Positions 22,845-34,360 of a stretch of DNA of 64,000 bases are shown here, piece after piece; within the stretch, counting starts at the first letter, position 1, and every line of letters starts with the position of its first letter. The notes beneath the pieces were generated by a model that made no database searches, was not told the DNA's origin, and worked only from the letters and a program-made list of their open reading frames with translations. The position numbers were made by a program, and so were the translations under genes. This stretch comes from Phragmites australis. Lineage: Eukaryota; Streptophyta; Magnoliopsida; Poales; Poaceae. The DNA is taken from contig NC_084941.1 in NCBI RefSeq assembly GCF_958298935.1, positions 14,792,001 to 14,856,000 on the forward strand, read 5' to 3'.

Positions 22845-24092
22845 TGTCGGTGATATGGAAACCGGGGGTTCCCAAGTTCCGAGGCCAGGACAGCATAGTT
22901 CCACGAGGCGCCATCCCTCGGGGACCATCTCCCCGAGGGCCCGAGAAAAGCCAGACCCAGGAGGGGGTGCTCGGGGCCAAGAACAGTTGGTCCCCGAGTA
23001 CCTAGAGTTCCCCGAGGATCTGAGAAGAACCAAGTCCGGGAGGGGGTGCTCGGAGCCAAGAACAGTTGGTCCTCGAGTACCCAGAGTTCCCCGAGGACCC
23101 GAGAAGAGACAGATCCGGAAGGGGGTGCTCGGGGCCAAAAATAGTTGTTCCCCAAGTATCCAGAGTTCCCCGAGGACCTGAGAAGCTCCTTACCGGTGGA
23201 TGCCGTAAGGGCTCCACGGTGAGGTGTCAATCGGTGGGAAGCCCGATGCTGCATTTAAGGGGGAGCGTGGCCGGTTACATCCAACCACTTCCCCCCACGC
23301 CTGTCGTACTGAGTACGTCAATCCCTGCCACCGCCTTGTAGGAAAGCGTGGAGACAATTAATGCGACGGGTCCCATCGCACGTCACCCTGCGGGGCCCAT
23401 AAAGGAAGATGGCTTGAGGATATCGTCGATGGGCTCAAGGTGTATTGCCTGTCGCCCTACTGCGTTAGACCGTGTCAGATCTACTCTGACTGGTCGGGCA
23501 TGCGGGGATATTCAGTGGCTGATCGGTTGGCCCCCTGCACCTGCTAAAGTTGGGGAGTAATGACCAACGGGACCGACCGAAGGGCGCATTTTCAACCCCT
23601 ATAACATCAAACTGTAGACCCATAATGGTTGCTTTCCATTTATAGCTTACAGAAACTTGTGCCCCCGATCTGGGCATGCTGAGCCTCCCGCTGATAGGAT
23701 AAAGGGGGGGGGGGGGGAGGGGAGTACATCGTTGAAAGATAGGTTGAAGCGAGGCTAGGTTGAACAAGTTTCAAGAGACCAACACTTGAAGACCGAAGCT
23801 CAAGACTTGATACATAGACAAAAAACCTTGTAACATAGAGATCTAGAGAAAGGCATTCTAAGAGCATTAATAATACATCAGACACACAGGAGTAGGGTAT
23901 TACGATTCGTGCGGCCCGAACCTGTCTGAATCGCTTGTGCATTTACTCCTACTAGCTGACGATCATTCGTCATGCCTAGATCCCATACATTCGCATTGAC
24001 CCCACGTACGAGATAGATCTAGAATCAGCCCCCTGGCCGAATCTCAAAGGGGGTCCCTCAGGATCCCCGCTTGCGGTGTTCATCCACCGATA
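22845..24092 (+). repeat. Right LTR of Tat element 2 (1248 bp)
   Basis: It starts TGTCGGTGATATGG and ends CCACCGATA (the left copy has GACA). It contains the three 79-bp units and a G run at about 23706-23720 not matched in the left copy. Many transition differences separate it from the left LTR. Confidence 0.85.
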
Positions 24093-24097
24093 GCAGC
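24093..24097. repeat. Target-site duplication of Tat element 2, right (GCAGC)
   Basis: It matches 16965-16969. Beyond it the interrupted host ORF resumes. Confidence 0.85.
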
Positions 24098-24540
24098 GCT
24101 CTGCACCAGAGAGGAATGAGGATGGTGGTGATCTTGACCGGAAAATGGACCAAGCCGCCATCGAGGTCTTTGACGGTGGAGCCCCTGAGTCATTGCCGGT
24201 GAAGGAGGCATGATCGCCTTCTCCGTTGACAACCGCTAGATCTCCTTCGCGCCAGGCAGAAGACCACTCGGCATCACCCACGCCGGTTAGCAGCTCCAGC
24301 AGGGTCTTCCTCGGTCACTTTTCCTAGCCCTTATGCTGGTCAGCGGCTGATTCCTGGAGTTATTAACTACCTCTCGAGGGAGGAGTATAAAAGGTTCATT
24401 GACTCGTTCAAGGGCAAATGAGGGTCCATACGCTTCCAAACTTTTGGAGGTGGTGGATCTTCACTATTTGCCAGAGCTAGGCGGATCCTTTCTGCTAATT
24501 TTTTACTAGCCATACGGATTAGAGGAAAGGGAAAGATTAT
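24098..24540 (+). pseudogene. Continuation of the split Tat antisense ORF
   Basis: This is the right half of the exon broken at 16969. It reads acidic text (PERNEDGGDLDRKMDQAAIE) to a TGA near 24213. About 24300-24415 in another frame reads PYAGQRLIPGVINYLSREEY, which is perhaps a following exon. No known domain is recognised in this piece. Confidence 0.5.
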
Positions 24541-24599
24541 GTAATCAAGTAGCTAATCGAATTGAATGTAATCGACTTACCTATAACCTACCTTTTCTA

Positions 24600-24800
24600 T
24601 GAATAGAACTTTTGGAGTTGGTCGATGTTCCACAAGTGCTCGAGTATCTCGCAGTTTGGAGTAGATAGCCGTGCTGATCCAGGTTGAGTGACTTCAACTA
24701 CTATGTAAGGTCCTTCCCACTTAGGCGATAACTTGTAAGGTCCTTCCCACTTAAGGTGCTTGGTCCTTTACTATGTAAGGTCCTTCCCACTTAAGGTCCT
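24600..24800 (-). pseudogene. Tat integrase C-terminus with a triplicated segment
   Basis: The - strand reads KWEGPYIVVEV, TQPGSARLSTPNCEILE and HLWNIDQLQKFYS, the usual Tat pol end. The piece encoding KWEGP occurs three times in about 100 bases (near 24710, 24738 and 24778), which no intact pol has. It is therefore a local duplication in dead sequence. Confidence 0.75.
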
Positions 24801-25310
24801 TCCCTTTGAAAGCCAAACTATCTGGCGAGTACAAGTCCACCAGATCCAGTTTGCAACCTCTTTGCAAGAAAAGCTCCGTCGTTCACATCACTCCATCGTC
24901 AGACCATCCGGTGTAAACTTTAATCTTTGCCTCTCGGATGAACTACTCTGGCATGTACATATTCCCATCGCCAAATCATTCGGCGTGTACATTCTTTCCA
25001 GAACCCATTTTGCAATATCTCCACAAGAAATAGTCCAGTGTTCTCTTCACTTCATCATCGGATCATCTGACATGTACTTCAACTTTTTCTTCTGAGCTGA
25101 AATTCTCCAACGCGAAGTCTTCCTGAGCGCTGGACGATCTGGAGTGTACAAATTGCCCAGCGCCAGGCCATCCGGCATATGCAATTTTCCTAGACTTAGA
25201 GATAAAAATGCCAACTCCATTTCTCTCCGTAACTTTTCTTAGCCATGATCGCAATTACATCACATATACATGTTCATGCAATCCAAAATAAACCAAGACA
25301 CATTTCAACT
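24800..25310. repeat. Copia-like LTR fragment with a degenerate short repeat
   Basis: A motif near ATCCGGCGTGTACA recurs in variant form at about 24821, 24905, 24947, 24979, 25063, 25138 and 25168. The layout resembles the motif-rich SIRE-like LTRs at 27751 and 53083. Ends are not clear. It separates the gag and pol parts of element E. Confidence 0.45.
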
Positions 25311-25319
25311 TGGTTTCTC

Positions 25320-26690
25320 ACACTGATCTTGGGGATGTTGTTCTGGATATTATTGAAGTGGCACTAAACTCGCGCAAGGTTTCATTCACGGTTTGCTCAT
25401 AATGGTAGAGTTATTTCTTCATGCCAGGCTGAATGTATGTACCATGGAAGTTATCTTGGAATATGTCGCAAAGTTGCTCCCACGAGTAGAGAGTTCCTGG
25501 CTGTAAGATGGCCATCTATGTTCTGGTTGCCCCTTCATGCATTATTGGGAGGTAATTCGCCATTACCTTTTTGTCCCCACTAGCTGCTTGGATGGTCGTG
25601 CTTTAGATCTAGAGAAATTTAATGACATTCATACTTCTGTTATATTTCCCTATTATCCTAGGACAAAACCTTACTGGCCAGCTTACATTCCATAAATCTA
25701 GAGAGAAGGACAGACATCCGTGGATGGCTCCCTGCTTTGTTCTAGCAACCCTGGGCATTGTACCCACGGGGTCAGAGATCGGTCTCGATTTCATTGGCAT
25801 TGACATGTCTCCCAATTGGATTGTCGAGGGGTGAATGGTGCCTCCACGGAGGCCCTTGGTCATCTCTGCCAGCCGTTGATTACCTCATATAAATTATTGA
25901 TCGGATTATCTTTGATTGGTGATGCTCGAAGGTGGTTCTTCGGCCGGTTGTCATCCTAGGAAGCCTTGTTTCGAGGGTTATACCTCTTCAAGTCTGATAT
26001 GTCTTGTGATGGGGGATTACGTGACCTGCCCCTATTAGCACTATTTCTGGCTAGGGCATGGTGAGAATTTTTAGCTTGGATGATGACCTCTTTTGTTAAG
26101 TCTATCACCGAGTTCATCCAGTCATTACTGGCTACGGTTACCAGATTTGTAGTCAGCAGATGCATGAGGGCCTCTTTCAGTGGTCACAGAATTGAAGCAT
26201 TTAGCCTCCTTCTAATGGTGGGGAGATGGTAAAACCAGTGCTCTGTTAAGGATCTGGGTATGTGTGCTCATCTAGTGCTGACCATCACCCATACCAGGAG
26301 CCAAGGACCCTGTCCATTTGTAGGATTCTCATCATGATTGCCCAGACCGTCAGCCTTGTCTCTGATAGTGAAGACTTCTCGGGGGTAACCTCCACTATAG
26401 GAAGTGTCCAATTCATCATGGATTTCTCGTTAGATTGATATGGGGGAGGATCTCGGCTTTTGGTGAATATGGCATTCACCATCATCTTGGCAGCCGAGTG
26501 GATTGAACTTGATGCCGTAATCCTTGGTGCACTGATCAATAAATTGACTTACCTCATCGCTGGAGTCATCGCTAGAGAGTTCCTCTCCGAAGTCCACCTG
26601 ATCGATCACTTGCTCGTCGGTAGGAGGGGTAAAGTTGTCGTAGAACCTCTCATCTAAAAAACCAGCCTTCGATGTCGGTGGCATGTTCTA
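25320..26690 (-). pseudogene. Tat gag remnant (element E)
   Basis: The start on the - strand at 26684 reads MPPTSKAGFLDERFYDNFTP, then VIDQVDFGEELSSDDSSDEV. The gag core is LWNVSWPVRFCPRIIGKY (about 25690) and continues as YLPIMHEGATRT and YSWEQLCDIFQDNFHGTYIQ (about 25500). The frame is broken several times. The N-terminal block is nearly the same as that of element F at 32238. Confidence 0.75.
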
Positions 26691-26739
26691 TGTAGAATCT
26701 TCAACACCTATTGTCATGATCCCTGTAGATGGCACAAGC

Positions 26740-27155
26740 TATCAACGATTTGTGAAACACCAATCTTACAAATTTGTAGAATAGATTAGGGATGCTTCGA
26801 GTAGACAAATCATAGGAAAACACAGAAGGGTTTTTATATAGGTCTGGGCCTCCCATAGGATAATAACCCTATGTCATGTTTGTCTTATATTGAACAAAGC
26901 CTGTTACAAGGGCAGTGTTTGGCTAGCCTAGATGAATCTAAACCTAGACAATGACTTCCTTACTCGACTTGCTCTGATTGTAATGGCTTGTATTCGCTTC
27001 TAATGGATCTTTCCTCCATAGGGGCCCAGGCTCCTTATAATATGGGGGTTTTGTACGTCTTTTGGTGTATTCCTTCCATTTTTGGAGATAAACTTTCCTA
27101 TTTATAAGATACCTTGGGCTTCTACAGGTGGTTTCCTTTCATCCAGATATCCACA
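26740..27155 (-). repeat. 5' LTR of Tat element E (about 416 bp)
   Basis: The reverse complement matches the LTR at 31750-32189 over its length, including blocks such as ACCTTGGGCTTCTACAGGTG (+ strand form). On the - strand it starts TGTGGATATC and ends GTTGATA, two bases before the degenerate primer site. Confidence 0.65.
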
Positions 27156-27745
27156 AAACGTCACTTGTGCGTCGAGTTACGCGAGCATTGCTCGTGCGAA
27201 TGTTTTTTATTTTTCTTGCATGAAGGGTGATGTATTTGATGATTATATGATGCCTATGATGAATGAGGATGCCCTATGTTTATTTAGGAAGTGAATGAAA
27301 CCGAGAAGCAAAGTGTAGATAGGTAGTGATCATATGCATTCCTATGATTCATCCAATGCATTCATGTGCATTTCAAGGGTGTATCAAGTGCCCAACCGCA
27401 TTCATGTCAAAATTTTATCCCCTCCTTGTTGTCCAAATATTCCTCCTTGTTTTTATCTATCTCTTGAAGGCCTTATCATCACTAACTATGGTTTTTGACG
27501 ATACGATGAGGACCTACAATAGCTCGGGGATGACATTCACGAAGGCTCAAGTGGACCTAACCCACCCCCACTACAAACCATGGTGGAAGTTCTCTTGAGT
27601 ATTGAAAAAAACTATCAAGCTCAAATAGAACTTCTTAAAGCGCTTGTGCGCAACACAGCTTGTTGAGGAGGAGGTGGGGCCGAGCATCACGACGACTACT
27701 CGGATGATGATGAATAATGGATAGTTACCATATCTCAGTACCGAG
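27156..27745 (+). other. TE-derived sequence with a possible gag fragment
   Basis: About 27560-27715 reads MVEVLLSIEKNYQAQIELLK, then ALVRNTA and an acidic end. It looks like the N-terminus of a chromovirus gag with one stop. The rest has no recognisable coding. This is a weak assignment. Confidence 0.35.
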
Positions 27746-27750
27746 GATGT
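27746..27750. repeat. Target-site duplication of solo LTR A, left (GATGT)
   Basis: It pairs with GGTGT at 31737-31741, with one mismatch. Confidence 0.6.
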
Positions 27751-30700
27751 TGAAAGTGCATCCATCCCCTTAATGTGGTTTTGGTAATTAATGATAATAC
27801 CTATGAACTCGTGATGCATGATTGATAAAGTAGTGGGGGTGGGTTGTTCCATAAGGTATGCATGATTGATAGAGTATGGATTCATTGAGGATTGCAATGA
27901 AGATCAAGAAAGATGCATCAAGATCAATGAGCTCTAGGTGATTCTCATGAGATGAAGGAGAAGATCAAAAAGATTAACATTAAGTGTGAAGGCTAAGTCA
28001 CTTGCAAAGATTAAGTGACTAAAGATATAAGATTGTCAATTACTAAGTGTGAAGACACCACTATAACAAAAGGATTGACTCCTCGGATTTCATCCGACTA
28101 CCAAAATTCACCTGGTAATTCCATTACCCAGCTACCCAACGAACCATAGTAAGCCCTGATCCCATCTAATCATGAAGAATTCCAAGCCACTCTTGACAGT
28201 GACCACGGCTGATCTGATCAGTTTGATACTCTGCAGAGTTTGCACAGCTTTCCCCACGAGTCATCATTCCTGTGTTGCTTTACACTTCTGGCGTGTGGAG
28301 TCGGGGTCTCACTACAAGGCCTTTACAAAGCCCATGCCGATCCGTTGGCACCCACTAAGGTTTCACCGCTAACAGACGATTCTATCGTTGCAGAAGCCTC
28401 CTCTTGTGCCACTCAACCGCCCATTGGTGCCCACAGAACCGGAGGGGTGGCTAATTCGTTGGCCAGGCTATACCCATATAAGCCTCGTGGTTGTACGGTT
28501 TAGCCAGGTTATATACTTCAAGAACCGGTCCTTAGGATCCCACACAAGAACAACCATAAACCAACTGTGCATTACCTGCACACGTGCATTCCCGTGCCAT
28601 CATCATACAAACATTCCATTAGGATCCCTATACCATGTTGCTACAAAATTAACATACCTGATTCTTGTTGCATAATTATTAGTCAAGATTAATATTTCCT
28701 CAACTATGACAACACTAGCATATCTACCCATTATTAACCATGACTGAACAACGATGACAAGGAATAATCATACAAAAACTAGTAAACCCTAATATGGGAT
28801 TCCAATTCGACAAGCATGCTAAGATGGATAAATAACTACACATGAATCCTAAAACAGGAGCAAGATGTTCAAGGGCACCTGCCTTCAGCGGAGGGTTTCT
28901 CAAAGTCTTCAAAAGCTTGATCTTGAAGGTTCCCGAACTGCTCACCTCCTAATCGACAAACCGAAAAAAAATACACAAAGGAAACTACTAAGAACAGTAC
29001 ACTATGCAGTACAAAAACTAGGTTAAAAACCCAATAAAAAGATTATACACGTCGCTACAAACATTTGAGTGTGAAAATCACCCAAAACAGAGCTACGAGC
29101 GAAAAGTATTGAGCTTTTGAAGTTTCCGGGGCTAAACTACAAATTTACTTGATTTTCTAGAATAAACCAAATTGATTTCATTAAGAAAAATCTGATTATG
29201 ACATCATAAATTAAAACCAATTTAATTTTGTATTGGAAAACCAGTGGAAAATGCCCATGGACCCGTGGACCTTAGGGCTGGTCCACTGGTCCATGGTGGA
29301 CCGAACTCATAAAATGAAGGGGTATGAGAGGGATCTAATCTCAGCCGCATGCGCCAGATCCTACGGCTGAGATCCAACGCGAGGTGAAGGGGGCTGGCAT
29401 CAACTCGAGACAGAGCGGTGCCACCATGGCTGACAGCGGGAGGTCGCCGGAGTTGAACCAAACTGACGCTAGGGTCCACGGTTCTCACCGATGAACGGCG
29501 GGAGAGAGAGAGAGAGAGAGAGAGAAGGAAATGGCGAGGAGGCTGGGCGACCTGAGCAGGTAGAAGTGTGTTGGATTGTGGAGGCGGTCGAAGTGCATTG
29601 GATTGGGGGCTCTGGTTGCCGAAAGACGATGACGTGCCCCAGGGTAGACTCCGGAGGGACCTATGGTTCCAAAGAGGGAGTTAAATCGGTTGGAGATAGC
29701 GCAAATGCTAAGAAAGGCGGCAGCGGTGGAGCAACCTCATTGGAGCCGGAGAAGACACAGGTGGCGATAGTGCTATGGGCTTGGCGATGAGTTGAGAGAG
29801 AGTGGAAAAGATGCAGAACCTCTCCGTGGAGGTGAATGATGGCTTAAATGGGCACGAGGGCGATCGGAACGGCTGGGGCGCACGGAGAGATAACGGCCAG
29901 CGCTAATGGCCATTAAGGCATCTGTTTCCCTCATTGAATCGAGCAATTGAGAGGAGAAAACGGTGGGGAAGGTTTATGGAGGGTTAAAGCTTCGGATCTG
30001 GCCTTTTTTGGATGGAAAGGGAGCACGGGGAGGCGACAGATCGGCGGCAGACGGCGGAGGGGAATGACGTGATTGGAGGAGGAAGAAGGGGAGCCGACGG
30101 CTCGATCCGGTGGCTCAGCAGCTCCGTTGGGCTTGAGACGGGCCCACAGGACAGAGTGGGGCGGGACGAGGCGGCTCGGGCGCGGGTGGGACAGGCTGTC
30201 TGGCCGGTAAACGGGATAGGCCCAGCGGAAAGGGGGAGGAGAACGGGAGAAAAGGTTGGTCCGAGGGAAAAGGGGAGGGAGAGAAGGTGGTTTTTGGGCC
30301 GGGTTTGAGGGAGTTTTGGCCCGGGAAGGCTTTAGGAATTAGAAAATTTCTTTTCTTTTAAGATTTTGAACCATTTTCAAAAGTGATTTAAACGAGCGCT
30401 TGCTAGCGACATTTTGCAAACATTTTTCCACTCATAAAAACCTATTGCAACTATGACAGCATGAATGCATAAAACTTATATAACCTATGTCAAATTTAAA
30501 TTTAGAAATTAATTTCTTCTATTGAACAAAATTGCAACTCCTATTAACTTCTAACAAAATTTAAAACTATTGCAAAAATTTGAAATTTAGGGTGTTGCAC
30601 GCTTCAACCTGGAAGTTCAGGGTGAACTAGGAATTTCCAGGTTGGTCGTAAACTTCCGGTTTGGGGTTCTCTTTCGTGGTTTGAAGTTTCAATCCAAAAG

Positions 30701-31736
30701 TTTTGGATTGAACCCGAAAGTTCCGAATTCTGTGTGGTCAGTTTGCGGGTTTCGATCTTGATCCGGATAGAGGTCCTTGGGTGGGTCTAACTCGAGTAAT
30801 CCAAAAGTTCTAGTTAAATCCGGAAGTTCTAGATAGTACTGACTGTTGGCTCTAACGGCTAGGTTTTCTGGGCTGGCGAAATACCCCCTCACCCCGCTCC
30901 TTTGAGAATGCTGCTGCTGGTGCTCCCCACGAAAATACTCAAAACCAAAGCCATTTGAGCTCTCCCCTCTCCAATTTAGTGTGAGTTTTGAGAAGAGAAG
31001 TGAGTTGGATTGAGAGATTAAAAGATTGAGTGCAAGTGAGTTAAACTTCATCTTTGAGCACTTGAGTTCATAGCAAGCAAATATTCGATTGTGTTTGTTA
31101 CCTTTGGGGATTCAATCCTCTAGACAGCTAAGCATCGCCAGAGAACACTCAAGCTTGTGGTGTGCTGCGGGAAGTTTGTGAAGGCATCAATTTCGCTTCC
31201 GCAAGGAAGAAATCAAGAGTGAATGCTTGGTCTCAGTGGTCGCTTGGTGAGGAAAAGGGCTAAAAGAGACTCGGCCCAAGTGTGACTAAGCCCCTCAATG
31301 GAGACGTAGGAACCTTAAATGCAAGTGTCCGAATTTCTGGAAACAAATTGTGTGTCTTCTCTCTTGGTTTGATTGTTCTTGAGTTCTTGCTTTCTATTTG
31401 TGCCTATTTGCTCAATCTACATGCTCATGTGAAATTGACTGTAGGTGCTCCATGGATCTGCTTGGTATTATCATTTGGAACACACGACTTCATTTGGTTT
31501 GAGCTAAAACTCATTAGGTGTAACTAAATCTCTTTTTGCTTTGTATAGTAGGAAGTTCTGAGCTAAATCAGGAAGTTCTGGATTGAACTCGGAAGTTTTG
31601 AATTCTGTATAATCCACTTCAAAGTTTGAAATTCCAAATAAGGCCGAAAGTTTCAAATTCTGTATAATCCACTGTGAAGTTTTAATTTTGTAGGAACGCC
31701 TATCCACCCCCTCTAGGCGACATCAGTGTCCTTTCA
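27751..31736. mobile_element. SIRE/Maximus-like Ty1/copia solo LTR A, with a nested chromovirus LTR
   Basis: It starts TGAAAGTGCATCCATCCCC, then TGGTTTTGGTAATTAATGA, nearly the same opening as the SIRE-like LTR at 53083. It ends in a CCCCCTCTAGGCGACATC block and CCTTTCA, the usual SIRE-type end. No primer-binding site or coding follows, and near-matching five-base repeats flank it, so it is a solo LTR. The inner part 28040-30599 is foreign. The LTR itself carries many variants of a GGAAGTTC motif (30611-30830 and 31549-31660). Confidence 0.75.
28040..30599 (-). repeat. 5'-incomplete chromovirus (Tekay-like) LTR nested in solo LTR A
   Basis: It is collinear with the LTRs at 36339 and 39760 from their TACTAAGTGTGAAGACAC segment to the terminal GGGTGTTGCA, but the first roughly 450 bases (from TGTAACACCC) are missing. 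It contains a GC-rich core with a (GA)n tract at 29500-29525. Orientation is inferred from the intact relative at 36339, whose polypurine tract is on its right. Confidence 0.75.
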
Positions 31737-31741
31737 GGTGT
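31737..31741. repeat. Target-site duplication of solo LTR A, right (GGTGT)
   Basis: It matches GATGT at 27746 except for one base. Confidence 0.6.
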
Positions 31742-31749
31742 CCTGTAAT

Positions 31750-32189
31750 TGTCGGGGCATATCTTTATCTTCAGGAGGGGGATTACTGGAAGAAAGAAAA
31801 CCACCCGTAGATACCCAAGGCATCCTGTATCAGGGAAGGTTATCTCCAAATATAGGAAGGATGAGTCCAAAGAACATACGACGCCCCATAGATATACAGA
31901 GCCAAGGGACCCTGTGGAGGACAAGCGAGGTAGGAAGAGACAAGCCCATACAAGAAAACATAAGTCAAGGAAGAAGTCACCGACTATGTTTAGATCCATC
32001 TAGGATAGCTAAAACCCCTTGTAACAGCCTCAGATCAATACAAGAGAAATAAGACAGAGGGCTATTATCCGTCAGGAGACCCGAACCTATCTAAAAACCC
32101 CTGTGTATTTCCCTTGTGATTCATCTACTCAAAGAATCCCCTAATTCTTTGACAAGTTCGTCAGATCGGCGATTCATAAATCGTCAACA
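31750..32189 (+). repeat. 5' LTR of Tat element F (440 bp)
   Basis: It starts TGTCGGGGCATATC and ends TCGTCAACA, and includes the GGGCTATTATCCGTCAGGAG block typical of Tat LTR ends. It matches the LTR at 26740-27155 in reverse. Confidence 0.7.
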
Positions 32190-32191
32190 GC

Positions 32192-32202
32192 TGGCACCAT
32201 AC
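32192..32202 (+). promoter_or_regulatory. Primer-binding site of Tat element F
   Basis: TGGCACCATAC lies two bases after the LTR end, the same spacing as the site at 18211 in element 2. Confidence 0.55.
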
Positions 32203-32237
32203 TCATGAAAAAATGGTGTTGAAGAGTCTATACAAAC

Positions 32238-34360
32238 ATGCCATCAACATCACCCAAAGCTTCATTAAAAACTAGTTTTTTGGATGAGGGGTTCTACAAC
32301 AACTTTACCTCTCTTCCCGACGAACTGGTGATCGATCGGGTGGATTTCGGCGATGAACTTTCTGGCGATGATTCAAGTGATGTGGTATGTCGATTCATGG
32401 ATCAATGTGCCAAATATTACGGTATCAAGTTCGAACCACTCAGCAGCCAAGATAACTGTGAATGTCCAATTCACAGCAAGACAAAATCTATCCCCGCAAT
32501 TCATAGGATTAGGAACAATCCTATGAAGCATCTATGATGGATCTGGACACCTCCTCTGGAAGAGATTACCCCCGAGAAGTTTTTGCTATCAAAGATAGGG
32601 GTGATGAAGATCCTGTAAACGGTCCTGGTGGCAAGTAATGGTCAGTCTCAGGCAGGCACCCCATCTCCTCTCCTTATTGGGCCCTAGTCATATAGTCTCC
32701 TGATTATCAATAGGAGCTAACCACTTCAAATCCGCAACTACTAAGAGGATCCTCCTTCTACAAAAGGCCCTCCAATCATGGATCTAGCTACCCTAACTGG
32801 TAAGGATTGTGTGAACTCAGCGGTCGACTTAACAAAGGAGATCATCATCCAAGTTGAGAACTCTCGGGGCCCTGGTCGAAAATATTGCTTATTGGGACAA
32901 ACCAAACAATCCCCCGTCTTGAGATGCGTGGGACCCAGAGAGGCATAACCCTAGGAACAAGGCTTCCCGGGATGACAATCGGGCAAATAACTTCCATTGG
33001 ACCTCACTGGTCTAAGGTCATCCGATCAATGACTTGTGTCGGGTCATTGACAACCGGCAAAGAAATCCTGGGGCTTCTAAGGAGACTTCCTCTACCCCTC
33101 ATCGATCTAATCGGGAAACGTTCCAACATCGATTAAATTAGGAATGATCACTGATCGCCATGAAAAAGAATCTTGGGGGTGCTGGAACCAAGCAAGGTGC
33201 CATCAATGGATGCCTAGCCTTCTCTCTAGAGCTATGAAATGTAAGTTATGATGATGTCGATTTCTTATTGTCGAGACAGCCTGTCTGAATCCAAATCAGT
33301 AGCCGACAAGATTCCGCCACAGGACAATTGAGAAAACATCAAAAGCACAAATCCCATTGAGTTTCTCCAGATCTATACCACGACCATCCAAGCGGCAGGT
33401 GGGGACGAGAAGGTAATGGAAAATTACTTCCCTACAACCCTTTAAGGGGTAGCTAGGACATTGTTGACGAATCTATTGCCAGGGACAATCTACTCGTGAG
33501 AACAACTTTGCAATGTGTTTCAAGCTAACTTCTAGGGTACCTACATTCACCCCGTCATGAAAAATGACGTCCACCATTGCTAGCAGATGGGAAAGGAAAC
33601 CTTACGCGAGTTCATGCGACACTTCAGCAACACCCGAAACACCACCCAAGATTAACGACTACGATGTCATCCAGGTGTTCACTCAAGGGGTTAAGAGTCG
33701 GCATTGTGTTGAAGTCATCACCAGAAAAGATTCTGAAACAGTTAAAAAGCTCATGAAGATCATCGATAAGTCTGCTAGAGCTGAGTATGTGCTCCTCTAT
33801 GTTAAAGAAAAGACTTAGGGCATCAAGCATCCTCAACCCAGGCTCAGCGATGATAAGATCTAGAGCAAGCGCAAGAAGAACACCAAGGGAGGTAAGGGCA
33901 AGAAAGCTAAATGTAATGAAGTTTTTGTAGACCTGCTCAACGTCCACCTCAACCAGCACTCTGACCCTTCCTGGAGTAGAAGCTTTACACTAGGCTTCAA
34001 CGAATGAGACGGAAAGCCTTGGTGTGACTTCCAGCAAACTGACAACCACATCATCTATGAGTGTCGCCTCTGGAAAAAGTTGGTTAAAACGGAGCTCGAA
34101 AAAGCGACTATGGGAAAGAAGATCCAGGTCGTGGTACAAAGCAGAGACTTCGACTCGGATGGCAGTGAAGACGATACAGATACAATGTCTTTCCAATCGG
34201 GCGAGAAGACAATCGACCACATGTTTGGTGGTTTCGTATCATACAAGTCCAAACGGCAATACAAGATGGTGGCCTGAGAAATCCTAGCTGCTATCCCTAT
34301 GGGTCGTCAGGGCATGAAGTGGTCGGACACTGAAATCTCCTTCGGCCAGAAGATGCCAGC
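32238..34360 (+). pseudogene. Tat gag remnant (element F)
   Basis: The ATG at 32238 opens MPSTSPKASLKTSFLDEGFY, then DELVIDRVDFGDELSGDDSS. Later parts include KETLREFMRHFSNTRNTTPK (33595), VITRKDSETVKKLMKIID (33714), and a CCHC-like WCDFQQTDNHIIYECRLW near 34022-34075. It ends near 34360 at ISFGQKMPA, just before the inserted LTR. There are stops and shifts throughout. The acidic N-terminus is shared with element E. Confidence 0.75.

Larger units (their letters stand above)
16970..24092 (+). mobile_element. Tat-lineage Ty3/gypsy element 2 (rearranged, lacks integrase)
   Basis: It is bounded by 1.24-1.25 kb LTRs and a GCAGC duplication. Order: LTR, primer-binding site TGGCGCGCCAGG at 18211, gag, protease, RT, RNase H, archaeal-type RNase H, then a sudden break near 22811, a 33-bp copy of the left host flank, and the right LTR. 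Integrase, antisense ORF and polypurine tract are absent. The LTRs differ at many positions, mostly transitions, and coding has stops and frameshifts, so this is an old insertion. Confidence 0.85.
24600..27155 (-). mobile_element. Decayed - strand Tat element E
   Basis: Read on the - strand from right to left: 5' LTR 26740-27155, degenerate primer-binding site at about 26728-26737, gag 25320-26690, a Copia-like LTR fragment, then only the last part of pol (24600-24800). Its LTR and gag match the + strand element at 31750, so the two are one family in opposite orientation. Most of pol is gone. The antisense ORF pieces at 16748 and 24098 may be its left part, but I could not identify its 3' LTR. 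Confidence 0.65.
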
